Shown piece after piece: positions 28,801 to 39,700 of a stretch of DNA of 64,000 bases (position 1 is its first letter; each line of letters opens with the position of its first letter). Below the pieces are notes generated by a model. It worked only from the letters and a program-made list of their open reading frames with translations. It did no database searches and was not told the DNA's origin. The stretch is from Pterobdella sp. o SKG-2022. Taxonomy: Eukaryota > Annelida > Clitellata > Hirudinida > Piscicolidae. The stretch covers positions 4,220,427 to 4,284,426 of the forward strand of contig OZ038322.1 of NCBI GenBank assembly GCA_964035795.1, given 5' to 3'. Made by a program: the position numbers and the translations under genes.

Positions 28801-30902
28801 TGAATTTCAGTGATTTGGACAAAAAACAAGTTTATAATGGATCTGAAGCAGCAAATTCCACGCAGCCGAATGCAACAAAAAGTCCACTTGACCTGACTGC
28901 ATCGATTTATGAAAGTCTTGAAGAGATTCACATTTTCGCCTTATCACACGTCATACGACGCCCAATAATCGTCATATCAGACACCATTCTGCGGGATTTA
29001 CACGGCGAAGATTTAGCTCCGATCTTTTTCGGGGGCATTTATTTACCTCTGGAGTTACCTTCACACGGCGTTTTTCCTTATCCCATTGTACTTGCTTTCG
29101 ATAGTGCTCACTTTTCGCCTGTTTTAAACCTGACTGACTTTCACAAGCAAACTGATCTTTTGGGGGATCTTGGGGGTTTAAGAGATATTGTCTTCTGTGA
29201 GACATCTAATGATAATGTTCTTGAAAACAACATTAATGGAAGTAATTCTACTCCTACAACTAATAATAAAAGCACTCAAGTGAACGCTGCAAGCAAGGGC
29301 AAAATCAATTCAAAAAAGTTGAACGCAGCATCAAAACCTCCTTCAATTCCAACAACAACGACTTCAGCTGCCACAACTAACAGCTCAGAGCTCAAATTGG
29401 TCATCCCCTTGGTCAACAGGTCCTTCCAACCTCTTCCAATTCATTTCCTTGTTGACCCCATCCACGACGCTCAACTTACCATTTCGACTGACACTACATC
29501 AGTTGCTCAAGCTACTACTTCTTCAAATAGTGCTATTTCAAGGGTTGCCAATGATGCGACAACTATAGAAAGAATCGATAATGGAAGCATTAAAACAAAC
29601 GACAGCGTCAGTAATGAAGTGAATAGAGAAATGAATAGCAACGAGACTAGTGTGAGTAAAAGATCAATTGATGAACTTTACAAAGAGCAATTAAACAAGC
29701 ACTTTATTATCGAATATGTCTCCTTCCCCCACAATGACGACCAGATCGTTTCTAACTTCACACAAAGTATCATCAATAAAACTAACACCATCCCCAAAAC
29801 TACCACTTCATCCGCCATTGCTAATACTTGTGGCACTGAGGGAGTAGTGAAGATAGCACACAAATCAGGCAGTTATGATGATGTGGCTAGTCTTATTATC
29901 AGAGATGAAACTTCCCAAGACCCCTTTTATGATGATGAAAATAATGCTAGTAACAATGATAATAGGAACGATGTAGGCAATAATAACAAGACTAAGAATG
30001 CAAGGGGAAGACCCAAGTTTGCGGATGCTTGGGTAAGTAGGTTGAATAGTCTGAAGAAGAGGATCAAGAAAAGTAACAGTCTCAGTCCATTCAAGAAAGT
30101 CACTCCTACAATAGCTTCTTCGGCCGATAGTGGTAAGTACAACACTATTTCTGTGAGCGAGTTTAAAATGAAGAATTCCAAGCCTGAAAGCAAAAAATCA
30201 GCCTGTAATTTTCGTTTCAAAAACTTACGAGCTTCGTCAGCCAAACCACCTGCTTCTAAAAATAACATCAGCACTAAACCTCTCAATTCTTCCTTTGACA
30301 ATGTTGCAAGTATTAGCACAGATACATCTACACACACTAATCAAAATAGCACTAGGTCAATAGCCTGCGCCAAACTCATGATGAATACTCAATCATATCA
30401 CATTGAACTTCTTAAGAATTATCTTTTGCAATCGTTTGATCGTTATAACAACATTAACAATAGCAGTCTTATTGAAGACGAGACTGACTCCTTAGTAGCT
30501 ACCGAGTGTATAAATGACGGTTGTTATGGGCTGGGTAGTTCGAGCACTAGCTACTTGTGTTATGAGTGCTATGAGAAACACATGAATGAAGAAATGGATA
30601 TGCAAAATGGAAATACGAATAATAATACCAACAATAAGAGTATAATGAATAAGATAAATAATTTCAAACAGAGGCTCTTTGAGAATTCTTCAATGAGCAA
30701 CAAATCACTCTCAACTGTTACCACCGTTTCATCCAATACCATTTCAACCAGCAATTACGTAACTACTAATACGACTGTAACCATCTCCAATACAAGAACC
30801 ACCACCACCGTTTGTACCGTTTTTTCTAACTCCAGCACCAACACCATACCGTCAACTAGTGTTCAGAAATCAACTGGCATTTATTCCAATAAGAATGCTT
30901 AA
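25886..30902 (+). CDS. OTUD7: OTUD7 (Cezanne-family) K11-type OTU deubiquitinase, 8 exons, 1003 aa
   Basis: Exons: 25886-25958, 26058-26324, 26489-26592, 27156-27279, 27814-27912, 28207-28376, 28672-28754, 28811-30902; phases agree (3012 nt). Residues ~8-35 ([20 protein letters not shown]) match the N-terminal UBA-like helix of Cezanne. Exon 3 ([15 protein letters not shown]) matches its EKRLSRG segment. The OTU domain spans ~155-430: [13 protein letters not shown], catalytic Cys215 in [27 protein letters not shown], and catalytic His407 in [10 protein letters not shown]. The A20-type zinc finger is at 873-893 (C-x4-C-x11-C-x2-C). Between them lie ~440 low-complexity N/S/T-rich residues, longer than usual. 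Family members cut K11/K63 ubiquitin chains and restrain NF-kB and mitotic substrates; activity here is inferred. ATG 25886 chosen; a second in-frame ATG is at 25895. Confidence 0.95.
27085..27155 (+). repeat. CA-rich tract directly before OTUD7 exon 4
   Basis: The sequence up to the exon-4 acceptor (CAG at 27153-27155) is composed almost only of CACA and ACAC words. Its complement-like partner is the GT-rich tract just after exon 4. Confidence 0.85.
27285..27560 (+). repeat. GTT/GTG-rich low-complexity tract at start of OTUD7 intron 4
   Basis: About 270 bp of TTGTG, TTGTT and GGGTT words beginning at the exon-4 donor. The G/T bias on the transcribed strand is strong compared with all other introns in the window. 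Confidence 0.8.
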
Positions 30903-32597
30903 TACATCAAGGTTAATTGATTTGTAGCTATTTCTATATGAAACTTACTCTAACTTTGGGTGTCAATTCAAATACATTTGCATTTCAGAGCTTAGATTTG
31001 AATCATGGAAATTAGACGTATTTATCTTTGTTTTTCTAGATCTAACCGCGTCATTATTCGTTGAGAACTTGAATATCCCTATTAGTTTCAATCTTACGCA
31101 ATTTTTCATTAAACGTTTTTTTCACAGCAATTCATCAAATATGAACTTTATTTGAAACTTTTTTAAGTCATTAGATAAATTATTTTTGAATTTTCGATGT
31201 ATTGATAATATTATTGGTTTTATTCTTCTAGTCATCGTTTAGAGTATTTACCATTTTCGAAGCTAACTCTTACTTTGTTAACCAATCATGAGTTGAAATT
31301 ATAGATGTTTAAAATGATTTTGAATCTCAATCTCTTATGAGTTGACCATATTTATTATATCGATAGGGATTATTTAAATCGTTTCATCGCGTCATTTACA
31401 TTTAATTTGTGCCTTGGTTGAAATAATTGAAGAAGTCATTAGTAATGATATACGTTAAAGTTATAGCGTTCGAATCGCTTGATTAACTCAATAGTTTATT
31501 TCAACATTAATTCTCTTTACAACTCCTTCACCGATAAATCACCAACTGCTTTTGTTGTATTGATTCATAACTTTCATGTGAAGTTTTCGTTTATTGCTTT
31601 AACCAAGGGACTAGCTCGCTTCGTGGTTTTGTTCTCATTCTCTAGTCTTGTTCTATGTCACTAAATCGTTATGAGATTTTTAGTCCTTGTTTTGTCAATA
31701 ATATAATAAAAATTTTTTTCGTTTTAATTGTAATATTTTGTTCACCCGTCTGAATTTTTATTCCGTTTTATTTGTTTTAAATTTTCCCAATATCTTGAAG
31801 GTTAGCACAAATTAACTATTGTTGTAATATTTTCCCGATTATTTCTTTCAAAACTATAATAACTGTCAGATAAATTTAATTATCAATGTGAACCAATTAG
31901 TTAAATGAAGAGACTCAAAATGAATTGGAGCTTTTGAATATAAAATAAAAAAGAATTAAATATTTGAAAAAATTCAAAAACGCCAATTATAATATTACAT
32001 GAAAATAATTTATAAAATTAACCATGTCAATGGTATTTATGAGGAAAAATATAATCACCACCACCTACATATGAAAGTTAAATTTGATTGAAAAATAAGT
32101 CTGAGGAAAGTGATCAGATGCTCTTGAATAAATTTTGATTCAGGTCTGTTTTGAAAATTAAGGCAGCTAATGAAGGCTAAGAAGTTTATAACGTTTAAAA
32201 ACCCTTAAAGAAAACTGTTTATCCTTATCAATCTAAAATGACTACATTTTGACTAAAAACCCCTTGAGAATCGTTTATAAGACACATAAATAGACATCTT
32301 AAACTATCCTTAACTATGAGGTATTTTTTTTTTTACTGCTGTTGTTACTATCTCCTTAATATCCTTTGAAAGTATATGTTTTTTGATGAATTTATATTGA
32401 GATATTCATGTAAAATAATCTAAATCAAACAAGAAAAAGGCAAGTGTAAATGGGATGGCAATGAAAAAATGTTTCACCCATTCAAAAATCCTATAAATTA
32501 AAATATAGACTTATAAATTAAGCTCTTCAAAACTTGAAAATGAGGTATGCATAGACTAGACCGGTGAATAACAAGAATTTACAATTGCACATCGAGA
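30903..32597. other. Intergenic region between convergent OTUD7 and SCAMP
   Basis: No coding signal. It should contain the 3' UTRs of both convergent genes. Several A/T runs and AATAAA-like words are present; no repeat family recognised. Confidence 0.5.
31700..31710 (+). terminator. Possible polyadenylation signal for OTUD7
   Basis: ATAATAAAAAT contains AATAAA about 800 bp after the OTUD7 stop and is followed by a T-rich stretch. It is the first good match seen in the 3' flank, but in AT-rich DNA such hits are common. Confidence 0.3.
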
Positions 32598-35500
32598 TTA
32601 TCTTAATTGGCCGACAAGTTCATAAGGCACCTTGCTGTTGTAGCTCTGCATGGCAAACTCTTCCTTGGCTTTTACCAAGCTCCCTCCACTTGTCTTGTAC
32701 ACCTGGTGCACCTGCATTCAATCGATGCTTCGGTTAGCACTTGAGTCGCTATGTTGGTATCTAGTTGTTTCATGGGTATTATATGATGACGTAGAATAGC
32801 CTGGAACAATAGCAAGGAGAACAAACACAAAGTATTCATTTAATTAAAGGTTTTTAAAAAGTTTTGGATTATCAAATGAAACTCCTACGAAAAGCTTACT
32901 GAATTGAAGAAATATTTTGTGTTTGTTTCCCTTGAATTTATTAAGATCTTGAATAGAAACTTACATAGTTTTTATCATCATTATTATTTAGATGTTGCTT
33001 TTCCTAAAGAGTAGATTCAAGAAGGAATTTATAATTTAAACCACCAAAACCTCACTAAAACGTTTTATAGTTGAAGAAGCTCAAAAAAGCATGCAATAAC
33101 ACCGTACAACGCTAATTACCCTCATAAGCAAGAAAAAGTTGACTATGGCCATCATTCCGAAGCCAATGCCTGTGATCAGCATGAAGACACCAACTGCAGA
33201 AGCGCTAGCTTGTCCAGAGGTGAACATGTCCAAGCAGTTTAATATGCCTCTGCGGTTGATGCAAGGGTACAATTAAATGATTGTTAATATTGGTAATATT
33301 ATTATTGCTAATAATCTATCGATACTATTATATGCTGTTTCGGGTTGGTTAGTTGGGTAAATGTTCCTTTATATTTTATAGTTCATTAAACACATGTTGA
33401 AAGACAAAGAATAGTATTTTTCTATATGTTTAAGAACTAATTCAATGAGAGGTAGATTAACTCACACGAAACCCCACCCATCGATGGCGAGGGATTGGAA
33501 GACGTTGGTGATAAATTGGAAAGAAAACACGAAAAAGAATATGAAGAAGTTGACTGAACTTTCATACCTGTGAACAATGAGGCGATCATTAAATAAAACC
33601 ATTTTATCGAAAAATTTCTAATCTGTAAATAGTAAAAAAGCTTTATAATAAAAATGATTCTAAAAACGTAACGAGTGGGATATTTAAAAATATTTTATTG
33701 AAAGGCTTCCCAATGTTTACAAGACATCATCATGGTTAAAACAAGAAACCGTCACAATGAAAGTGTTTATCTTGTTTCCTAATTTTATGAACATCAAAAA
33801 GATTAGTTAATACATAACTTAGATCATAAAAAACTCTGCAACACCCATCTTCACATACCAATATAAAAAGAGCATTGAAACAATTGAGAAACACTCATCT
33901 AACCAAAATCCTTCAGTACTCATTATAACATACGCTATTAAAACCTCGTGTAAATTTCTATAATAACTGCAATAATAAAAGCTATTGAAACCTTAACTCA
34001 TCTTAATTCCTTTGTAATGTAATGCGGTATTTATAAAGCGCTTGCTACAAATTTAATGTAGTGAAAACACACTGTAGAACAGGTGCTAATTGTCGGCCCA
34101 CGTGGGATCAAAACCGGTAACTTCAGCTAATTACTCTAATGTTCTACCTCTGGGCTATACAGGCCAACGTAATGTTCACAATAAATTATATGGTCTGAAA
34201 ATTCGAAGTTAATGTTACTATAATGTTATTTTTAATTGCGTTTCATAATGTACACTTCATCAAAACCCTTGACAAACATGGGTAAAAGCCAACAAGAAAG
34301 TCTTGTAGAAACTCTATGTAATCCCTTGAATTCTAATTTGACATTCCGCTAATTATGATAAGGTTATACTTATGGAAAGTTTTAGATAATTTTTTAAATG
34401 AACGCGTTTATAAAAAAATTTCTTATAACTTGAATGAATTATATAAAATTTAATCCCTTAAAAAACATGAATATAAGCTCTATGTAATCTCTTAAGAAAC
34501 ATGGACAAAAGCTTAACTGAAAGCCTTATAAAACCTCCAAGAAAAATAAAAATAATCTTACTTGAAAGCTTTATAGACAGGTCTGAACCACAAAACATAG
34601 GAGGCAGGCACTAACGCAATAATGTTGAAGAGGGAGATGGTGAAGTTGACGGCTGAGTGATTACTGAGGTTGCACTCAATGGTGGCGACGAAGTAAGCCA
34701 AACAAACCACCATGTTCCATAACAATATGGCCACATAAGCTGCCAAAGTTGATTTAAATTTAGTTTGTGGAATCAAGTAAAATTTGGCTGGCTAGTATCT
34801 AGAGTTATGCTGCGTATCTATGCATATTTTGTTCATATTAAATTTCTAACTTCTAAAAAGATAACATAAATTCTTTAAAATACATTATGAATTTTTTTTT
34901 AGAAATTTTTTTTCCTAGTATTTTTTTTAGTTTAGAAAAGAATTTTTACATGACATTAATGTATTAGATGAAAAACCTCATGGGTTTATTTGATATATAA
35001 AATTGGATTGAAAAGCAAAAAATTCTTCAAATTGCTTTTAAAAGGGGATACAACATTATTTATTAAGGACTCATGCAGATTGATGTTATTTGGAGGAATT
35101 TATTAGAATGAAGTTGAACTTTTCAAAAACTATGGGTTTTTTTTAACTGATCTTTTAAAATCAAACATCTTACATTATAATGATGTACATGTCCCAGTAA
35201 CTGGGGTTGACTACAGTTTTTAAAATATTTTATAAGTTTTTTTTGTTAAAGTAAATCCAAAAAGCTTCAAAAATTCATACAATAGTCAAAAGTATATAAA
35301 TTTGAATCATCATCATTATTATCATTGTTTTATGTCCATTCCCATGCTAGCATGGTTTGAATGGTGGTTCATAAATACAAAATAAAATATCTTCTACACA
35401 CAATATGAATAATCTCTCACATAGCCATGAGTAGAAGAGGATGTAGACAAGTTTCTGGTATTGCACTGGAATATCAACTTCAATGTCCTGGAAGAAGCAT

Positions 35501-36145
35501 GACTCAAAAGGACAGCATGAAGGCACAGGGGGGAAGTTATGCATTGAATCTGAAAACTCTGTAGAGAAAGAGTTTTATGAAGTTTTCCATTACATATATT
35601 AAGAAAGTATTATTTATTAATCAATAGTTTTGGATAGTTTAAACTTGAATTTTTGATGAAAATATTAAACAAAAATACTTTTTTTCAAAGAATTCTCCAT
35701 TTCATTTAATTCTCTGGATTTACTTTCAAGTTCTTCTTGTTTTTTTTTAAATTCATCAAAGTTCGGCTCTGGTTCATCTAATGCAACATCATTTTCAGAA
35801 AGTTTTTCAGCATTTGTATTTTTGTTATAATCAGTGCTCTTATAGTTCTGAAATTAACAAAAATATTAGTTTTAAATCAAAAGCAATTATTATGAAAGTT
35901 ACGTTTGAGCTTTGAGTGTTGAATGGGCTGTACTCTTTTTGAGCTTCTCCATAATTCGATGATGATATTGCCTCGTTTATTGACTCATCCTTGGCAATTA
36001 AGATTCAATCGTTATGATTGATTGTTATACATACAATTTTCGTTATGAGTTTTTAATTCATTTTAAATTATATTATTGATATAAAAATATTTTTGATTTT
36101 AGCTATTACTTTCAAAGGGTCGTAATCTGATTTCACATATGCCAT
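32598..36145 (-). CDS. SCAMP: SCAMP, secretory carrier membrane protein, 8 exons, 317 aa
   Basis: Exons (- strand): 36145-36110, 35989-35903, 35847-35679, 35558-35421, 34739-34562, 33567-33466, 33249-33120, 32711-32598; all phases agree (954 nt). The N-terminal cytosolic part (~1-95) has EYSPFNTQ and a coiled coil (KKKQEELESKSRELNEMENS) but lacks the NPF repeats of larger SCAMPs. Then comes the family signature NFPPVPSCCPFESCFFQDIE, with VDIPVQYQ in place of the usual DIP.. segment. Four transmembrane helices follow: SWLSYVAILLWNMVVCLAYF; IALVPASYVLWFRPVYKAF; VNFFIFFFVFSFQFI; GVFMLITGIGFGMMAI. The tail VHQVYKTSGGSLVKAKEEFA matches the conserved VHxxYRTTGASFxKAQxEF. SCAMPs work in post-Golgi and endosomal recycling. 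The exon-6 donor was chosen as GTGAGT (33465), which restores GWGFVGI. The start lies 619 bp after the SLC26A11 stop, same strand. Confidence 0.95.
32775..32965. repeat. Dispersed hairpin-forming repeat family (MITE-like)
   Basis: Contains GACGTAGAATAGCCTGGA, AACAAACACAAAGTATTCA, ACGAAAAGCTTACTGAA and TTTTGTGTTTGTTTCCCTTG. The same word order, in either orientation, is found at about 2540-2640, 16490-16600, 46925-47060 and 47925-48020. Shorter pieces lie at 6035-6075, 13940-13985, 53665-53705 and 57090-57160. The words are partly self-complementary (AACACAAAGTATT / AATACTTTGTGTTT). No coding capacity, hence a non-autonomous element. Confidence 0.6.
34013..34165 (-). repeat. tRNA-derived SINE, copy 3 (in SCAMP intron 5)
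   Basis: Full body (ATGCGGTATTTATAAAGCG ... AACACACTGTAGAACAGGTG) with the tRNA-like head at 34080-34165 in reverse orientation. Box B is slightly decayed (GGGATCAAAACC). Confidence 0.9.
35325..35365. repeat. Short interspersed repeat with 14-bp palindrome CCATGCTAGCATGG
   Basis: TTTTATGTCCATTCCCATGC continues to TAGCATGG and TTTGAATGG. Related copies: 23272-23305 (ACATGCTAGCATGGGCTGG) and a weak one at 2000-2015 (AGCTAGCATGG). CATCATCATT triplets precede the two better copies. Confidence 0.65.
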
Positions 36146-36764
36146 ATTTTTCCAGATTATATGATTCTAAAGCCTAGTAACTTTTGAATTGTTATGAGAA
36201 CAAGTTAAAATTTTGCATAAAATAACTTGTCAATACAGATGTTCCCTATTTTTAGCCTCGATGTTTAATTATTTAAAACGTCAATAATGATAGGCACAAC
36301 TTTTAAAAAAGTGATGGCGTTGTGTCATCAAGTTTAGACTAAACCAAATGCATGTGGCAACCTTTTGTGATATATTATTACAAAAAATTAGTTTAAAATT
36401 TGTTGATGAAAAACATAAACTAAATAAAATTAACTATGACTTTTTCATTTAAGTATAATTCTTGGCAAATTGCAACATAAAATTGCTTAAAATTCTAAAT
36501 AGTTTGAAATTGAAAAGCCGATGCGAACATTCAAAAAAAAAAATTTGTCAATGTTTTTAATATAAAATTATTAATGTATGAAAATATAGGTTAAATTAAA
36601 ACTAAGAAAACTGGGCATACACCAAGAAAAACCAGTGAACATTTTTTAGTTCAACATCCAATAAATTTTATTCATTAAAAAATCAAACTTTGTTTCAAGC
36701 TACTAATAATTCGTTTGTTTCAAGATTTATTTCAAGTATTTTTTGAGTTATAGAAGCTACAACA
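36146..36764 (-). promoter_or_regulatory. SLC26A11-SCAMP intergenic spacer
   Basis: 619 bp separate the SLC26A11 stop codon from the SCAMP start on the same strand. It must hold the end of one transcript and the promoter of the next, unless the two are co-transcribed. No clear core promoter element could be distinguished in the AT-rich sequence. Confidence 0.35.
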
Positions 36765-39700
36765 TCAAGGTATTTCAAGATGAACGTCGGAAGCTGTTTT
36801 TCTGATGTTCAATGGCAGTGAGTCACACGTCTTTCTGATTTTCTCTTCGACTTTCGACTATAATAGTTGATTTTCATTATACTAGTTTTAAATCATATGA
36901 TGATATCACAGAAGTAATAAACAAATTATTTGAAAATCACTATTCTTTCAATGATTACCTCTAAATTAGTAAAAGTGAATTTGATCTTTCTAGAACTACA
37001 AAGTTCTTGGATAATTTTGAATTTCTGAAAAAAATAACAGTGAATTTCATATTATTTATAAAATAAAAGAAAAACATTTATATCTCAAATGTTCGATAAT
37101 ATTCAAACGTATTTAGAAAAAAGATGTATTCATAAAGACCGGTTTAATGGAAGAAAAATTTCTTAAAAAGCATTTGAGTGAGTGATAAATTGTATAGACC
37201 TAACATAAAACCCTATAAACTTACATAAATGATTGATGTATCAATATCTGATGCATTCCTCAAATCGAACTCTATGCTTGTCAATGCTTCATCTGAAGTT
37301 AACGTATCAAATAATGAAGTCTTCAGTTTTTCTATCAATTTAATCAGTAATTGCTAAGTTACTCAAATACAAAAAAGATTCAAATCAAAGATTTATTAAC
37401 TAAAGAATGCAAAGCTTTTTCTAAGTAGAGCTCACAGCATACAAACTTGTTTGTTTGGAAGTTTGTATGCTTGAAAATGTGAGTTCAGATTAGAAAAAGT
37501 TTTTTTTTGTTCAATTAATAAATATTTGATTCCACTTTATAATCATAAAATAGCTTAAATGGGCAAAAGTTGATTAAAAAAAGGTCTATAAAAGGTTGTT
37601 CAATGTAATGTGGTATTTATAAAGATATTGTCGTCAACTAGAGCGTTTGCTACAAATTTAATGTAGCGAAAACACACTGTGGAACAGGTGCTAATTGTTG
37701 GCCCACGTGGGATCGAACTTGGTGACTTTAGATACTCAGTTGAATGCTCTACCAACTGAGCTATGCAGGCCCACAAAACTGAGCTCATTCAATTTGAAAA
37801 ATAATCACTGGCTAAATAAAGTACGGACTTAGATTGATTTATTCACTAAAACTCAAAAATATCCTCACCGTTCCATGCAATGTGTCTGATAAAATAGTTA
37901 TGCAGTTGATTGGCTGAGAGGAAGTTGATGTTAGTGGGGTATTCTTGGATGTGAAGATGCAGGTGTTGATGGCTTATTAAATCTCTGGAACCTTTCACTC
38001 GGTCCATCGTCACACGCTCCTTTTTCTGGGTTTAATTACTTAACGTAACTCTTAGGGACTTGTATCGGTGGATCGATATTTGTTTTCAATATTTGTTCAA
38101 AATACTAGGTCTACTTGGAATGTTTTTTTATAAGCTTTAAGCATTCAATAATTGAAATTAACACTGACAAATACAAAAGGAATAATATAAAACTGAATCC
38201 TCATTTAAATAAATATCAGCACTTAATGTGTTAAACATCTTTGAAAATTCTTCCTCATAAAATTAACATATCATTGAATTATCATTGAAATTTAGAAAGA
38301 CCCACAACAACATACAACAATCTGAGGGTACATTTTGTGGAAGAGGTCCATCATGGTGTGTGCTATAATGCCCAAGGGCACTCCCCACTGAGATTAATAA
38401 GAATATGGAGCATAAAGAATTTGTATTCAACTAAAGAGATAAATGAATATTTAAATGAAAAAATGAATTAATATTCAAAGGAAAAAAGAAAAATTAATAA
38501 TTAAATTAAGCAGGATGCATACTTTTAGAGTAACCGAAAAGCCCCCTATTTTTCTATTCAATAATTGAGTTTCAAACTTATGTTTAAATGTGTGATGATA
38601 AGTAGTAGATAGAAACCGCTGTATAGATAGAAAAAAATAAAGAAAGATTACAATAAAGAAAAAATAAAAAATAAAGAAAGATCTGGTTGTATGAATTGAT
38701 TGATCATTAACCTGAATTCCAAGACATAATGAGCCAATGAAAGTAACCAGCCAAGGGAAAATTTCTTTCTCTTAAACAATGTTTATGTATGATGTTTTAC
38801 GTGTTGTCTTATATGGTGATATAAATAGTTTTGTTTATCACATTAAAAGCTGAAACTCACTGTTCGCAAACCAAATGTATTTGAATTTGTGGAAAGAACA
38901 GATATCTATTGCACCTGTTTTTTTGATTTTATTGAATTATGAAAATTCAACTTTATCTCATTTTTACTCATTTTGGAGTTTACCGAAAATATTCTTTGAA
39001 AATAAATTTCTCCAAAAAGTTATATTAAGATATAAATCCTTTTGAACAAGCTATTCAAATAAATATTTGAAATACAAAAAATGTTTATACATATAAATAA
39101 TATGCTCAAAATTCATTATGAAGTTACCTAGTATAATGCTGGCCGCCATAGCGGAGTATGGAAAGTAGTAAAAGACATGACTAAAGTATGTGGCTGCGAT
39201 TATAACTATCGTTCCTGTGATTAAATGTAGGTTAATTTTCAATTGTTTAAAAGGATGTTTTGAGTAACCAGCTAGAATTCCTGAAGCTGGTGTTCTGACA
39301 CCTGCTCCAAAATTGATGTTCGACCTAAGAAGGGTTAATTTATGGTAATGATGACTGTTTTTGTTGTGTAATCGAAGGAACTGAAACAAGCTTCATCATA
39401 AAACACGAGATTCAAAAAAATTTCATTGTTTAAACAAGCCTCAGAAGCTTTCCTAAGTGCTACTCAGATGGACATTAGCTTATATTATTAAACTTCGAAA
39501 CCGATGTTAACTACATAAAGGAAATAAAAACTAAGTGGCAATAGTGACCTGGTGAGAACCCCAGTGACAGGGTACCCTCTGATAGTGGAGGTGAGAATGT
39601 TTGAAGCCCCCATTGCGATCAACTCCGTGTTGAAGTCGAGTCGTTGGTTGAACTTGCGGGCTGGTGCCAGCAATGTGGGGTTTTTGTGGAGTTTTGTTGT

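Noticed and set aside
28972..30754. Several - strand open frames inside the long OTUD7 exon
   Set aside because: Shadows of the large coding exon; no splice sites or domains, and the + strand product is unambiguous.
37600..37788. Open frame containing CIAQLVEHSTEYLKS
   Set aside because: Known type of artefact from translating a tRNA-derived SINE head.
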